Source of the DNA: CAIVSN01 sp043778375
GTDB lineage: Bacteria; Patescibacteriota; Gracilibacteria; BD1-5; UBA2023
DNA: 9,890 bases
Direction of reading: 5' to 3'
Assembly: GCA_043778375.1 (NCBI GenBank)
Contig: JAYWGH010000005.1
Coordinates: 1 to 9,890 of the forward strand
Made by a program: the position numbers and the translations under genes. A model generated the notes under the pieces. It was not told where the DNA came from. It did not search any database and worked only from the letters and a program-made list of their open reading frames with translations. Shown here one piece after another: positions 1 to 8,640 of the stretch (its first letter is position 1; the number at the start of each line of letters is the position of its first letter).

Positions 1-1662
1 CCTTCGATGATGAAGGTCGATGCACGCCAGATACAGATTGGAGATACGATCGTTCGTTCAGTATTTACCTATGCGTATCCTGATTTTCTCGAGGGAAACT
101 GGCTCTCTCCACTCATCAACTGGGATGTGAAGTTTGATATGTCGATGTTTGTCTATCCTATTGAAGGGGCTTTTGTGATGAAATTTCTCAAAAAACGGCT
201 CACTGAGCTCTACTCCGAGAGATCGATCAACGCAGACAAAGGTCTCATCAATGACCCAGCTCTCGAAGCACAGATACAAGATGTCGAGGAACTTCGAGGA
301 TCACTCACTCGTGGTCAGGAACGGTATTTTCACTTCTCGATCTATGTAACTCTCTACGGGGACTCTGAAGACGGCATGAAAAAGCTCTCAAATACTTTTG
401 ATAGCCTTCTCTCTGGACGAAATATTCTCACAAAACAGGCATTCTTGCGTACGGAGCAGGCCTTCATTGCGACTGGTCCATTTGCAAAAGATGAAGTTGG
501 AGTATATCGGAATATCTCCACTAAGGGGCTCTCTACGACTTTTCCATTTACGAGTGCGTCACTCTCTCAGGACGATGGGATTCTCTATGGGATCAATACA
601 CATAACAATTCGCTCATAATATTTGATCGATTTAAGACAGAAAATGCAAATATGGTGGTGTTTGCAAAGTCAGGAGGAGGAAAGTCTTTTGCCGTCAAAC
701 TCGAGATACTGCGCTCCCTCATGCTCGGGACAGATGTGATCGTTATCGACCCAGAAAATGAGTACAAAGCTCTGGTAAATACGGTCGGGGGAAGTTACCT
801 CAATATCAATCTCAACTCTGACGAGCGCATCAATCCGTTTGATCTCCCTCGCGCACTCAAGGATACTGAGGCAAAGCCAGGTGACCTCTTGCGTGGAGCG
901 ATCATCAACCTCATCGGACTCATGAATCTTATGCTCGGAAAATGTACTCCGAGCGAAGAGGCACTCCTCGAGAAAGCTCTCACTACCGTATACTCTCTGA
1001 AGGGAATCACCTATACAGATGACGATATAATCGGAAAGGAAATCCCCGTAATGAAAGATCTCTACTCAGTGCTAGAGACCATGGATGGCGCGAAGTCACT
1101 CGTTGAGCGACTTGAAAAGTATGTATATGGAGTATTTGCAGGAGTATTCTCTGAGCAGACTAATATCTCACTCGGAGAGGGACTCGTAGTATTCTCTGTG
1201 CGAGATCTCGATGATATTCTCCGGCCAGTTGCCATGTATATCCTCCTCGGATATGTGTGGAATATAACAAGATCATCGGTCAAAAAACGAGTCTTGGTTG
1301 TCGATGAGGCCTGGAATGTTATGCAACATGAAGACTCGGCAAAATTCCTCTTTGGTCTCGTAAAACGAGCTCGTAAATACGGTCTCGGGGTAACGACCAT
1401 TACTCAAGATGTAGAGGACTTTATGGCTTCGAGTTACGGGAAAGCAATCGTCACAAACTCATCCATACAACTCCTCCTCAAACAGTCTCCAGCGTCAATA
1501 GATGTACTCCAGAATATCTTTAAACTCACTGAACAAGAGAAATATATTCTCCTGAATGCCTCGGTAGGGACATGATTATTTTTTGCCTCGAGTGAGCATG
1601 TTGGGATCCAAGTACTTGCGTCGTACTTTGAAGAGCAGGTAATTACGACGAAGGCGGTGTAA
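1..1662 (+). CDS. VirB4-type type IV secretion ATPase, 5' partial
   Basis: The frame is open to the left edge, so the N-terminus is missing; residues are counted from the first visible Met at 7. This is the P-loop ATPase of the VirB4/TraC superfamily, which energises type IV secretion or related surface machinery at the inner membrane. Walker A is FAKSGGGKS (219-227), followed by a typical DVIVIDPENEYKAL segment. Walker B is VLVVDEAW (429-436), then TTITQDVEDFM and a VTNSSIQLLLKQSP stretch common to the family. The approximately 200 residues before Walker A match the VirB4 N-terminal region. Residue 523 is an in-frame TGA at 1573; reading it as Gly adds GLFFASSEHVGIQVLASYFEEQ before TAA at 1660, restoring the normal C-terminus. 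The gene converges on the methyltransferase with nine bases between their stops. No other secretion genes are visible, so its role in conjugation, secretion or pili is open. Confidence 0.88.
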
Positions 1663-1671
1663 GAAGTTTAC

Positions 1672-2718
1672 TTATACTGAAACTAGCAGTTCTTTTTCTG
1701 AAGTCCTAGTCTGCCCTACAACTTGAACTCTTTTTCTATCAACTGTGAGGTCTTGCATGATTTTCTGAGCCAACTCGTATGCAAATTTTACGGGGACAGC
1801 ATTTCAAATCATTTTATATCCATCAGCGATATTACTATATTTAAAAATAAAATCATCTGGGAATGTTTGTATTCTGGCACATTCTCTAACGGATAGTCGT
1901 CTGTAAAGATCTTCTTTTCATTTTACAAATATTCTCGTATTTTGCTCTATAAAAGTCATCTTTGGAGCCTTTGGATGAATAGGTGCATGCCTTCATCCTG
2001 CCTGAATAGTAAAAGAGGGCTCATTCCATGATCTCACTCTATTGCGTGACATATACATGGTCGAGAATCAACCAGTCATATACTCATGATTATCAATACC
2101 TGGAGTCACTCCGTTGGTTTTATTTCCCTTGAGTGCAGGAAGTGCCTCATCCAAATCTCCTATTGCATCTTTTAAATTCGGCTTATACGATAATGGTGTA
2201 GGAAACTCAAAGCTTTTATTTAAACTTTTATGGTATCAAACTATTATGACTCGCAACCTATCTTCTGGTACTCAATAATCATTTGTATTTAAAAGTTTGC
2301 AGGAGATGTTATATCCTGCCTCGTAAAACTCTTGAAGTATTCATTGGAATGCTTCTTTATGTTTTGGATGGAGTATTCAAGAAACATTTTCCGCTAAAAA
2401 GAATTTAGGCTTTTTCTCTTTCAGGAGACGAATATAGTCATAAAATAACTTACCTCTATTATCTTCGATTCATCTTCCGGCTCATGCTTCGCTCCAACTT
2501 TGACACGGAGGTCCACCTATAAATCACTCTACGCTTGGTATATCATCTCACTCTATTTCTAGGATACTTCTCCTATCTAAAAAAGTATGGGGATGATTTG
2601 CCTCATACGTTTCCCAGATTACTGGATCGTATTCATTTGCCCAAGGAATTTCAAACCCAGCAAGCTGGAAACCTCTGTCAAGTCAGCCAGCACCAGAAAA
2701 GAAGGAAGCTATTTTCAT
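1672..2718 (-). CDS. DNA (cytosine-5) methyltransferase, M.HaeIII-like, of a type II RM system
   Basis: Transfers a methyl group from S-adenosylmethionine to C5 of cytosine in the recognition site, protecting host DNA from the partner nuclease. With TGA as Gly it is an intact 348-residue protein, a normal length. Motif I is FFSGAGGLDRGF (6-17); motif IV is GGPPCQSWS with catalytic Cys72; motif VI is ENV (110-112); motif VIII reads EDRLR (152-156), with Glu where Gln is usual; motif IX is SVRECARIQTFPDDF; motif X is GNAVP (305-309). The target-recognition stretch (SRNRVRSWNEPSFTIQAGGR) resembles M.HaeIII, recalled from memory. Thirteen Gly codons are TGA, including ones in motifs I and X. ATG at 2718 lies one base after the endonuclease stop, so translational coupling is likely; no Shine-Dalgarno is visible. 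The DNA is clearly AT-richer than its flanks (15 G+C in 2701-2760). Confidence 0.93.
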
Positions 2719-2719
2719 A

Positions 2720-3562
2720 TTATTTTGTAAAGCTAATAAGTACTCAATCTAGTAAATCTACTCAGTTGTTTGGTGATTTAATCAAAACATTACGCTTTTT
2801 CAATCGAACATCAGAAAGATTTTCAATATTTGAGCGCGATGCTTGAGAAAAAGACGCATACTTCTCTCATAGCATGAGTGCATTCAACGAGAAGTTTTCA
2901 GATTGAGCAATTTCTAGATAACTAAAAACCTTATCTGGATTTTCTATTCCCCACATTCATCGAATACGCAAATAAGTGACTCCAAGTGGATCAACTTTAT
3001 TCACCCTTCCGAGTTCATTTGTTGTGGATAGATCTAGGTTTAAGGTAGTTAAGCCCTCTGAAATTGTAGACTTTACTCTTTCATAAATACTTTTATTTGC
3101 TGCAAAACAATCGCCGTATACAAGCCATATAGAACGAATTTTCTCTTTCTCACACACTCAGATTATATATAGAATATCCTTTTGCTCCCAATCCTCGCAC
3201 TCTTTACATTCTTTTGTAATCTGTGTACTTTCACTATAAAGTCTATTCTTCGGATAAGAACTATTTAGAGAGATTGATGATCCTCGAGATTGAATCTTTT
3301 TAACCTCTATAGCATCACCACCTCGAATCATAATATCAGGTGGATTATTCTGATTTCAAAGATAAGAAAAGTGATCGGCATATGCCTTCAATTTCTCATC
3401 CATACTAGATATAGCCAAAGTATTACTAAACATATCTTTTACGAATCACTCAAAAGACTCTCAAACAGAATTTATTCGATTTGAAGAATGGGAATCTTGG
3501 GATACAGCGGATATATCTGTTGTAATAAGATTACATATCGCACTTAGTAAGTCACAGCTCAT
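2720..3562 (-). CDS. Type II restriction endonuclease, NgoPII family
   Basis: Cleaves unmodified DNA at the site protected by the adjacent methyltransferase. Read with TGA as Gly it is 280 residues, close to the family's length. A PD-(D/E)xK core is visible: Pro75-Asp76 in NQNNPPDIMIRGGD, then Glu86-x-Lys88 in AIEVKK, followed by ISLNSSYPKNRLY. Near the C-terminus, ELGRVNKVDPLGVTYLRIR followed by a TGA-Gly and MWGIENP also matches NgoPII-type enzymes. NgoPII recognises GGCC; the same site here is inferred, not shown. Eight Gly codons are TGA. The start is ATG at 3562, because an in-frame TAA lies two codons upstream; there is no Shine-Dalgarno. It is the first gene of the operon, ahead of its methyltransferase, and no controller (C) protein gene is seen. 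It is strongly AT-rich, suggesting acquisition. Confidence 0.88.
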
Positions 3563-3651
3563 GATTTAGATGTAATAATTGATTTCTAATTTATCTACAT
3601 AACCATATTAACAAAAGAAATTTTAAAGAAATTAGCAAACTTTCGCTTGTA

Positions 3652-3685
3652 TTGATAGACTTGCTCAAACAGATATACTACTTTT
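3652..3685 (+). promoter_or_regulatory. Promoter giving a probable leaderless mRNA for the NYN gene
   Basis: -35 TTGATA (3652-3657), 16-base spacer, -10 TATACT (3674-3679). The ATG at 3686 begins six bases after the -10 box, where transcription would be expected to start, so the mRNA probably has no 5' leader. The whole 123-base gap (3563-3685) is AT-rich and must also carry the divergent promoter of the restriction operon, for which I see no convincing pair of boxes. Confidence 0.5.
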
Positions 3686-4225
3686 ATGACCATCATTAAA
3701 CATCCGCATCAGCGAGTAGCTCTCTTGATCGACACCAATAACCTCTACCACTCAGCGCGCAGTCTCTACTCGAGACGAGTAAATTTTGCAGCACTCCTCG
3801 GAGAAGCAGCTGCCGGTCGTGAACTCGTACGCGCGATCGCATATGTAGTAAAGTCAGACTCCCCCGATGAAGAAGGATTCTTTGAGGCACTCAATGAGCG
3901 AGGAATAGAGACTAAGACCAAGGACCTGCAAATATTTTTTGATGGAAGTAAAAAGGCAGACTGGGATGTAGGAATAACTCTCGATGCTATCAGGCTGGCT
4001 CCAAGACTCGATGCTATCGTTATTGCGAGCGGAGATGGAGACTATGTACCGCTCGTTGAGCACCTAAAATCTACCTTTGGAGTTCAAGTAGAGGTCATAG
4101 CTTTTGGACGCACTACCTCAGCAAAACTTAAGGAAATTGTAGATGATTTCACTGATATGGATACTGACCAAGAGGCATATCTCATGGGACGACCAGGAGG
4201 CCGAAATCACCGCAGGCGAGCATAA
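3686..4225 (+). CDS. NYN (LabA/DUF88-type) domain protein
   Basis: A 179-residue single-domain protein of the NYN family, PIN-like metal-dependent nucleases thought to act on RNA. The acidic active-site residues are in the expected order: Asp16 in ALLIDTNNLY, Asp92 and Asp94 in KKADWDVGITLDAIRLA with Asp100, and Asp117/Asp119 in VIASGDGDYVPLV. The C-terminus (GRPGGRNHRRRA) is basic and could contact nucleic acid. It has no TGA codons and reads the same under either code, ending at TAA. The start is the ATG directly after the -10 element. It is divergent from the restriction operon and has about twice the G+C of the sampled part of that operon, so it is probably not part of the acquired unit. 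Its target RNA is unknown. Confidence 0.85.
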   Translation: MTIIKHPHQRVALLIDTNNLYHSARSLYSRRVNFAALLGEAAAGRELVRAIAYVVKSDSPDEEGFFEALNERGIETKTKDLQIFFDGSKKADWDVGITLDAIRLAPRLDAIVIASGDGDYVPLVEHLKSTFGVQVEVIAFGRTTSAKLKEIVDDFTDMDTDQEAYLMGRPGGRNHRRRA

Positions 4226-4229
4226 ATTT

Positions 4230-4257
4230 TTGACAGAAACGAGAGTATCAATACATT
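4230..4257 (+). promoter_or_regulatory. Promoter upstream of the leader ORF and the 4429 operon
   Basis: A perfect -35 TTGACA (4230-4235), 16-base spacer and TACATT (-10, 4252-4257, four of six matches). It begins five bases after the NYN stop. Predicted transcription start is about 4263-4265, at the ATG of a short ORF at 4265. It would drive the leader and, by read-through of the 4351 terminator, the two genes from 4429. Confidence 0.45.
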
Positions 4258-4264
4258 TAAATCC

Positions 4265-4333
4265 ATGAGCAACCGCACATCCCTTATGCACACTTGGTAT
4301 TTCTTCAGTAATTTGAGGGGCTTTACTGTGTAA
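4265..4333 (+). CDS. Putative 22-residue aromatic-rich leader peptide
   Basis: A short ORF from ATG 4265 to TAA 4331-4333, at or within a couple of bases of the predicted transcription start. Its centre encodes HTWYFF (4289-4306): Trp, Tyr, Phe, Phe in a row, as in leader peptides that sense charged aromatic tRNAs. The ORF ends 17 bases before a terminator hairpin, and its last third covers a GGGGC that could pair with the terminator's 5' arm. No homology is recognised. It could be a chance ORF; the placement between promoter and terminator is the argument for it. Confidence 0.35.
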   Translation: MSNRTSLMHTWYFFSNLRGFTV

Positions 4334-4371
4334 TGATTTGCATCATCTTCGCCCCGTAACTGGGGCTTTTT
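4317..4371 (+). promoter_or_regulatory. Possible attenuator: mutually exclusive antiterminator and terminator
   Basis: Three segments can pair in two ways. GGGGC (4317-4321) can pair with GCCCC (4351-4355), enclosing a small hairpin ATGAT-TTGC-ATCAT (4333-4346). Alternatively GCCCC pairs with GGGGC (4362-4366) to form the terminator. A ribosome stalled at the aromatic codons (4295-4306) would leave 4317-4321 free and favour read-through; one reaching the stop at 4333 would cover it and favour termination. This is inferred from pairing alone. Confidence 0.35.
4351..4371 (+). terminator. Rho-independent terminator
   Basis: GCCCC (4351-4355), six-base loop, GGGGC (4362-4366), then TTTTT (4367-4371). 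It lies between the NYN gene and the 4429 operon, so it either ends NYN transcription or terminates a leader RNA of roughly 105 bases started from the 4230 promoter. Confidence 0.65.
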
Positions 4372-4428
4372 ATTTACTCAATATGTCATCTCTCACTCTC
4401 CTTACTCCCGCCCTTACTTGGTATTTTT

Positions 4429-5724
4429 ATGCTCATTTTTGATATATTTGGAGACCCTTGTTATTTGACCATCAAATCCATAGAGAGCTCTCCAACCGAG
4501 AGTTCTTTTTTTATCTCCCAAATCTTTAATTTACCATCTATGTTATCCGATACCCGACCCTCGCAGATATTCTCATACCCTGGAATCACCGCAGAAGTCC
4601 TCCCAAATCTCGACTGAGAAGCTACACGCGCCTACGAAGCAGTGCTCAACTGTGGAGGAGCTTTTCTCACTCCATCATCTATTTTAATGCCCCTAATGAG
4701 ACAGAGAGCTGAAAAACTCCTTTCTCTCGGTGTATCTGAAATCGTCCTTGCAAGTGATCGTTGAGTGCTCGAAAGTGCTGATTTTATACCTGTGAGACAA
4801 GAGCTCCAAAAAGTATTTGGAAAAAGTGTATATACTCTCCCAATAGAGAGATCCGAGCCAATTACCAATAACTTTGGGATGCGGGTACTCAGCTCAAGAG
4901 CCTGTTCCACTACTCTCCAAGCTCTCCAAGAGCAGTCTCCTGATGCTTTTGCGATAACGAGCCTTCCCTACGCAGATCCTACAAATATAGGGGTAGTAAT
5001 AGGACCCGATGTTCGCCGACTTGACCGATCGCTTTCACTCTTTGCAGTGAATAACCGCACTATCCCTACCGAGCTTGCGAAAGACGCTACTGGAGTACTC
5101 GATACTATCGATATGAGCGAATCTCTCGAGGGGCTCGATCGAATATTTGAGGAGAATCCTGATAAAATCCTCGTATTTAAACCTATAGGGCAGAGAGCTG
5201 GTGGGACAAGTACGCAGATCGTCGGCCCGGCTCAACGCGCAGAGTTTCGTGAAAAGTGAGAGCGCACCGAGCAGATAGTATACGAGTTTTTTGATCCAGT
5301 ACTTGTACAAACACAGTCTTGAGAGCAGAAATCTCTCCAACTGAGACCATTTGTGATCGACTCTGAGCTCCAAGGATTTTGCATCAAAATGCCCGCAAAC
5401 TCACTCAATGCCTGTATCGATGCGACGGGGAAATTTATCCTCCCAAGCGGAAAGAAATGAAAACTCGCTGATATAAACAGGGCTCTGAACTCATCCAGTG
5501 GACTCTCAGTATCCGCTTTCTTTGATAAGGACTGAGTATTTCAGGGTGGGTCAAAAGGAATGAAAGATATTCTCACTCAAAGTGATGTACAGGATATAAA
5601 AGTGGAAGGGCGATGAAATCTCGGTAACCCTGAGTTTGCCCTCAAGCTCGCCATGAGTACAATCAGTCTCGTGAGTACTGTACAGGCTCGAGTTAATAAC
5701 TACATGTTTACATGAGCACTCTAA
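4429..5724 (+). CDS. Conserved-looking hypothetical protein, probably ATP-grasp-like
   Basis: A 431-residue protein once eight TGA codons are read as Gly; the standard code would break it into pieces. I do not recognise a named family. The second half resembles an ATP-grasp fold: a Lys followed by a Gly-rich loop, KPIGQRAGGTST (251-262), an acidic strand VYEFFDP (Glu286, Asp289), then LRPFVIDSELQGFCIKM and Asn324 in PANSLNA, spaced like ATP- and Mg-binding strands. ATP-grasp enzymes join a carboxylate to an amine or similar group through an acyl-phosphate. The N-terminal half (LNCGGAFLTPSSI, SDRGVLESADF) is unassigned. ATG 4429 is the first start after an in-frame TAA at 4357; no Shine-Dalgarno is visible. 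The stop at 5722-5724 overlaps the next gene by 13 bases, so the two are co-translated. The ATP-grasp call is inference from motif spacing. Confidence 0.7.
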
Positions 5725-6509
5725 AAGACATTGATCTCCTCATCTATGTACCTCATGGAGAGACGAATTCTGAGAGTCTTAATGTTGTAGCAACAGCATT
5801 TCAAGGGAAGAATCACATATCTCAGGAGCTCCTTCTCCGGTACATGATTCATGAAGCCGATATAGGTGCTCCTGAGCTCGCTCGCGCCTGTCGGCGCTCG
5901 CTCGCCCACCTCTCCCCAGAGTTACGAGTTGAGATACTCGAAGTCCCACTTCCTCGAGCTTGGTGTGACCTCAATCGTCCGTGGGATCGAGCTGTCCCGA
6001 GTATACTGGGGCCAAAGTTATTCCGAGAACACTATGATCGCGAAATCGCTCGGGGATACGAGTTTCATCGTCGCGCAAGTCGTACTCTCCAGCTCCATAC
6101 GATGTGCGGTCGCTCTCCGATAAAGTCGTGGTCCCTCACACCTGAGACGACTGAGACCGAGCTCCGAGAATTCCTCGAGACTGTCTACAATGGCGATAAT
6201 CGACATATTGATATTCTCACACATACCGTGCTTTGAGTACAAGTAGCAGACATGCAGCTGAGTGAGACGATAGCTCAAGTATACCGAGATGCCTGACATA
6301 TAGTAGACTTTAATGCTGCTTATCAGCTACGAGACGGCTATCCTGCTACTGACTTTATGTGACTTGCACCGTCGGTACTTATCGAGTTCCCAAAGAGTAT
6401 TTTTGCGACTACGGATACTGCGGGTGTAATCGACAATAGTGAAATTGTTATTGATAGTGAGAAGATCGAAATGCTTGGGTTTTTGCTTGCGAGGGGGCTA
6501 ATGATCTAG
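5712..6509 (+). CDS. N-formylglutamate amidohydrolase-family protein
   Basis: A 265-residue protein with three TGA-Gly codons (first at 6234). It resembles the FGase/HutG-like metallo-amidohydrolases that hydrolyse an amide on an N-acylated amino acid. Visible features: VPHGETN (13-19), a DLNRPWDRAVP block (86-96) matching the family's DLNR motif, LQLHTM with His129 matching the metal-binding HS/HT site, NAAYQLRDGYP (201-211) and VLIEFPKSIF with Glu225 in the place of the family's late Glu strand. The substrate is not predictable; histidine degradation is not suggested by the neighbours. It overlaps the preceding ATP-grasp-like gene by 13 bases; amidoligase-hydrolase pairs of this kind are known in peptide-modifying operons. 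It ends in TAG, immediately followed by the complement of the argS stop. Confidence 0.72.
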
Positions 6510-8267
6510 CTACATCGCCTCAGGCATCTCTATCGCTAATAGCTTAAAACTCTTTTGGAGACGATCTGCGGTCTCACGCACGAGAGCGAGACGAAATGCG
6601 CGAAGCCATGCATCAGGCTCCTCGACGATACCGGGAGTCCCTACATAAAACGAGGAGAATACACTGGCGAGTGAGTAGGCGTAGCTTGCAAGATGGTGGG
6701 GCTTGCTCGTCGTATATACTTGGAGGGCGACAGCATCAAGTCTCGAGAGCTCAAGGAGGAGAGCTCGATCCAGTGGTGAGATCTGCACGCTTGCGAATGA
6801 GCTCCAATCAGTCTCGGGAGCGAGAGCTGTGCCTGATTTACTGAGAATTTTTCGAGCTCGAACATAGGCGTACTGGATGTATGGGCCGGAGTGTCACTCA
6901 AGCGAGAGAGCCTTATCCCAGTCGAACACTGTATCTCGGATAGCATCCTGCATGAGATATGAGTATTTGACGGCACCGATACCAATAGATTCTGCGTCAG
7001 AGCTTGCGAGAACTGTCCCTTTTTCTGCGATGACTTTTTGAATTCGTACCACTGCCTCATCGAGGAGATCAGCAAGTCGGATGATATTACCTTTGCGTGT
7101 CGACATGGCTCCGTCCTTGAGCTTGATAAATCCATTTTTTGCGTGGATAAACTCGGGTGGAGTCGTGAGAGACTTACCCCAATCTGAGAGCTCTAGCCAT
7201 GTATCTGTGATCCAAAAAAGCTGCTTGAAGTGGAGCTCTTGTCGGACATCTGTACAGATAATGATCTTCGTAGGATTCCAACCATTCGTCATACGGTACT
7301 TCATACAGGCAAGATCCGAGGCCAAATACCCAGTCGCTCCATCTCGCTTGGCGAGGATACAGGATGGAATTTTTGCCTCGTCAGAGAACACTACTCCTAT
7401 CGATCCATCCTCATTACAACTCGCTATCCCAAGCTCTACGAGCTCTTCGATCACACTCTGCATCGAATATACGAGGTCTGGATGTGTACCGATCTTTGGG
7501 AGAGAGAGTCCCGCAAAAAAGCTCTCCCCAACCGCCACATCACAGTGGACATGCACACGAGCGATAAGTTTATTTGCCTCAGCAATAGTGAGATGAGTAA
7601 AAGTAGCCCAGAGCTCCATGTAGTCCACTCTTCCGAGTGAGAGCTCACGAAATGCATCACGACACTCCTGCTCGATAGCTGGATCAGCCTCTGCGGCAGC
7701 AGTGATAGCAACATAAACCTCAAGGAGATGCTCTACTGCATCTTTTTGGAGCTCTACAGGGTTACCGTAACGTTGGTATCCAACGATGAGCTTACCAAAT
7801 AACCCTCCCCAGTCGCCGAGGTGATTGTCAGAAATCACTTTCCAGCCGAAATATCTATGAACATTGATGAGCGCTTGTCCTACAGAGCTTGGACAGAGAT
7901 GCCCAATATGCAAGGGCTTTCCCACATTTGCAGAGAATGGCTCTATAATCGAAAGCTTCCCCCTCCCGAGATCTGGAGTTCTTGGTGCTAGGAGATCTAG
8001 GAGGCGATCATTCGAGAGGAATATGTTTACATATCCACCGAGTGGGGTTGCACTCACCGCTCAAGAATATGATCCGAGAGCCAGAGCGAGTCGCTGCGCA
8101 ATCTGGAGTGGTGCAATACCAAGAGTTTTTGACAGTCAAAAAACTCAGATAGCGATATCTCCAAACTCAGCTTTTGGCGGAGGAGAGAACTGCAAAGGGA
8201 TTTCTCCAGATATCTCAGGGAATAAGTTTTTTACTATATCTAGTATCTCGGTCTCGTATTTGTGCAT
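6510..8267 (-). CDS. argS: Arginyl-tRNA synthetase
   Basis: Attaches arginine to tRNA-Arg in the cytoplasm using ATP. Reading TGA as Gly at four positions gives 585 residues, normal for the enzyme. The N-terminal Add1 tRNA-binding region contains FSPPPKAEFGDIAIG; the HIGH signature is in ANVGKPLHIGHL (HIGH at 120-123); the KMSKS-equivalent loop is MSTRKGN (388-394); and the C-terminal DALR anticodon-binding domain has E-(TGA)-HSGPYIQYAYVRAR and the family ending LLAIEMPEAM. The TGA in the EGxSGPY motif is a particularly clear Gly. I start at ATG 8267 rather than the longer TTG at 8330: the ATG gives a canonical N-terminus, and the TTG is the first part of the -35 box. No Shine-Dalgarno is visible. 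The stop (complement of 6510-6512) touches the stop of the convergent gene. Confidence 0.95.
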
Positions 8268-8302
8268 ATGCTGTGAAAAAGTCAGAGTTTTTAGTGGGTG
8301 TA

Positions 8303-8330
8303 AGTATAGAGTTTTTGGCTCTGGGATCAA
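8303..8330 (-). promoter_or_regulatory. Promoter of argS
   Basis: On the minus strand: -35 TTGATC (8330-8325), 16-base spacer, -10 TATACT (8308-8303). It has the same layout as the NYN promoter. Transcription would start near 8296, leaving about 30 bases of leader before ATG 8267. There is no T-box or other long leader structure between them. Confidence 0.55.
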
Positions 8331-8640
8331 GTAAGTTTCGTTCTATTTATTTGATCGATAGTGAGTATTTCTGCCCATATTCACGGTGAAATGAGTTTTC
8401 CTTCTTTTCTAATCGTATTTTCACAAAAGTGTTTCTGGTGCTCGTTTACCATATGCAAAAGAGTATACATTGTATAACATTGATAGATTAGCAATACCTC
8501 AGATTTCGCCGGACTTTTGGGAATAGGCTAATATAGTTAGGTACCAAACGAGGTAGAACTTCTACTCTCCAAGGCTTGCACATTAAAAGTCTTACTCCAC
8601 GAGAATGGTAATTAACTTTGTCAGTTAAAAGCCTCCAATC
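8331..8640. other. Non-coding stretch upstream of the putative RNA
   Basis: No ORF is convincing here, because TAA and TAG are frequent in all frames. It holds a hairpin GAG-g-TAGA/TCTA-CTC (8550-8567) and a perfect inverted repeat TTAACT-TTGTC-AGTTAA (8612-8628). TTGTCA (8618-8623) followed after 17 bases by AAAAAT is a weak promoter candidate for the RNA to its right. TATACA (8464) and TATAAC (8473) are isolated -10-like boxes without good -35 partners. Confidence 0.4.

Noticed and set aside
1573..1575. TGA as selenocysteine or as tryptophan
   Set aside because: There are about 43 TGA codons in unrelated genes, without local SECIS-like structures, and those in known motifs align with Gly, not Cys/Sec or Trp.
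1665..1685. Terminator between the VirB4 gene and the methyltransferase gene
   Set aside because: Only a five-base AT-rich inverted repeat (AGTTT/AAACT) with no T-tract.
1672..3562. Degraded pseudogenes of a restriction-modification system
   Set aside because: Every interruption is TGA at a glycine position; with code 25 both genes are full length with all motifs.
8268..8330. Longer argS start at TTG 8330
   Set aside because: The TTG lies in a -35 box with TATACT 16 bases downstream, and ATG 8267 gives a canonical ArgRS N-terminus.
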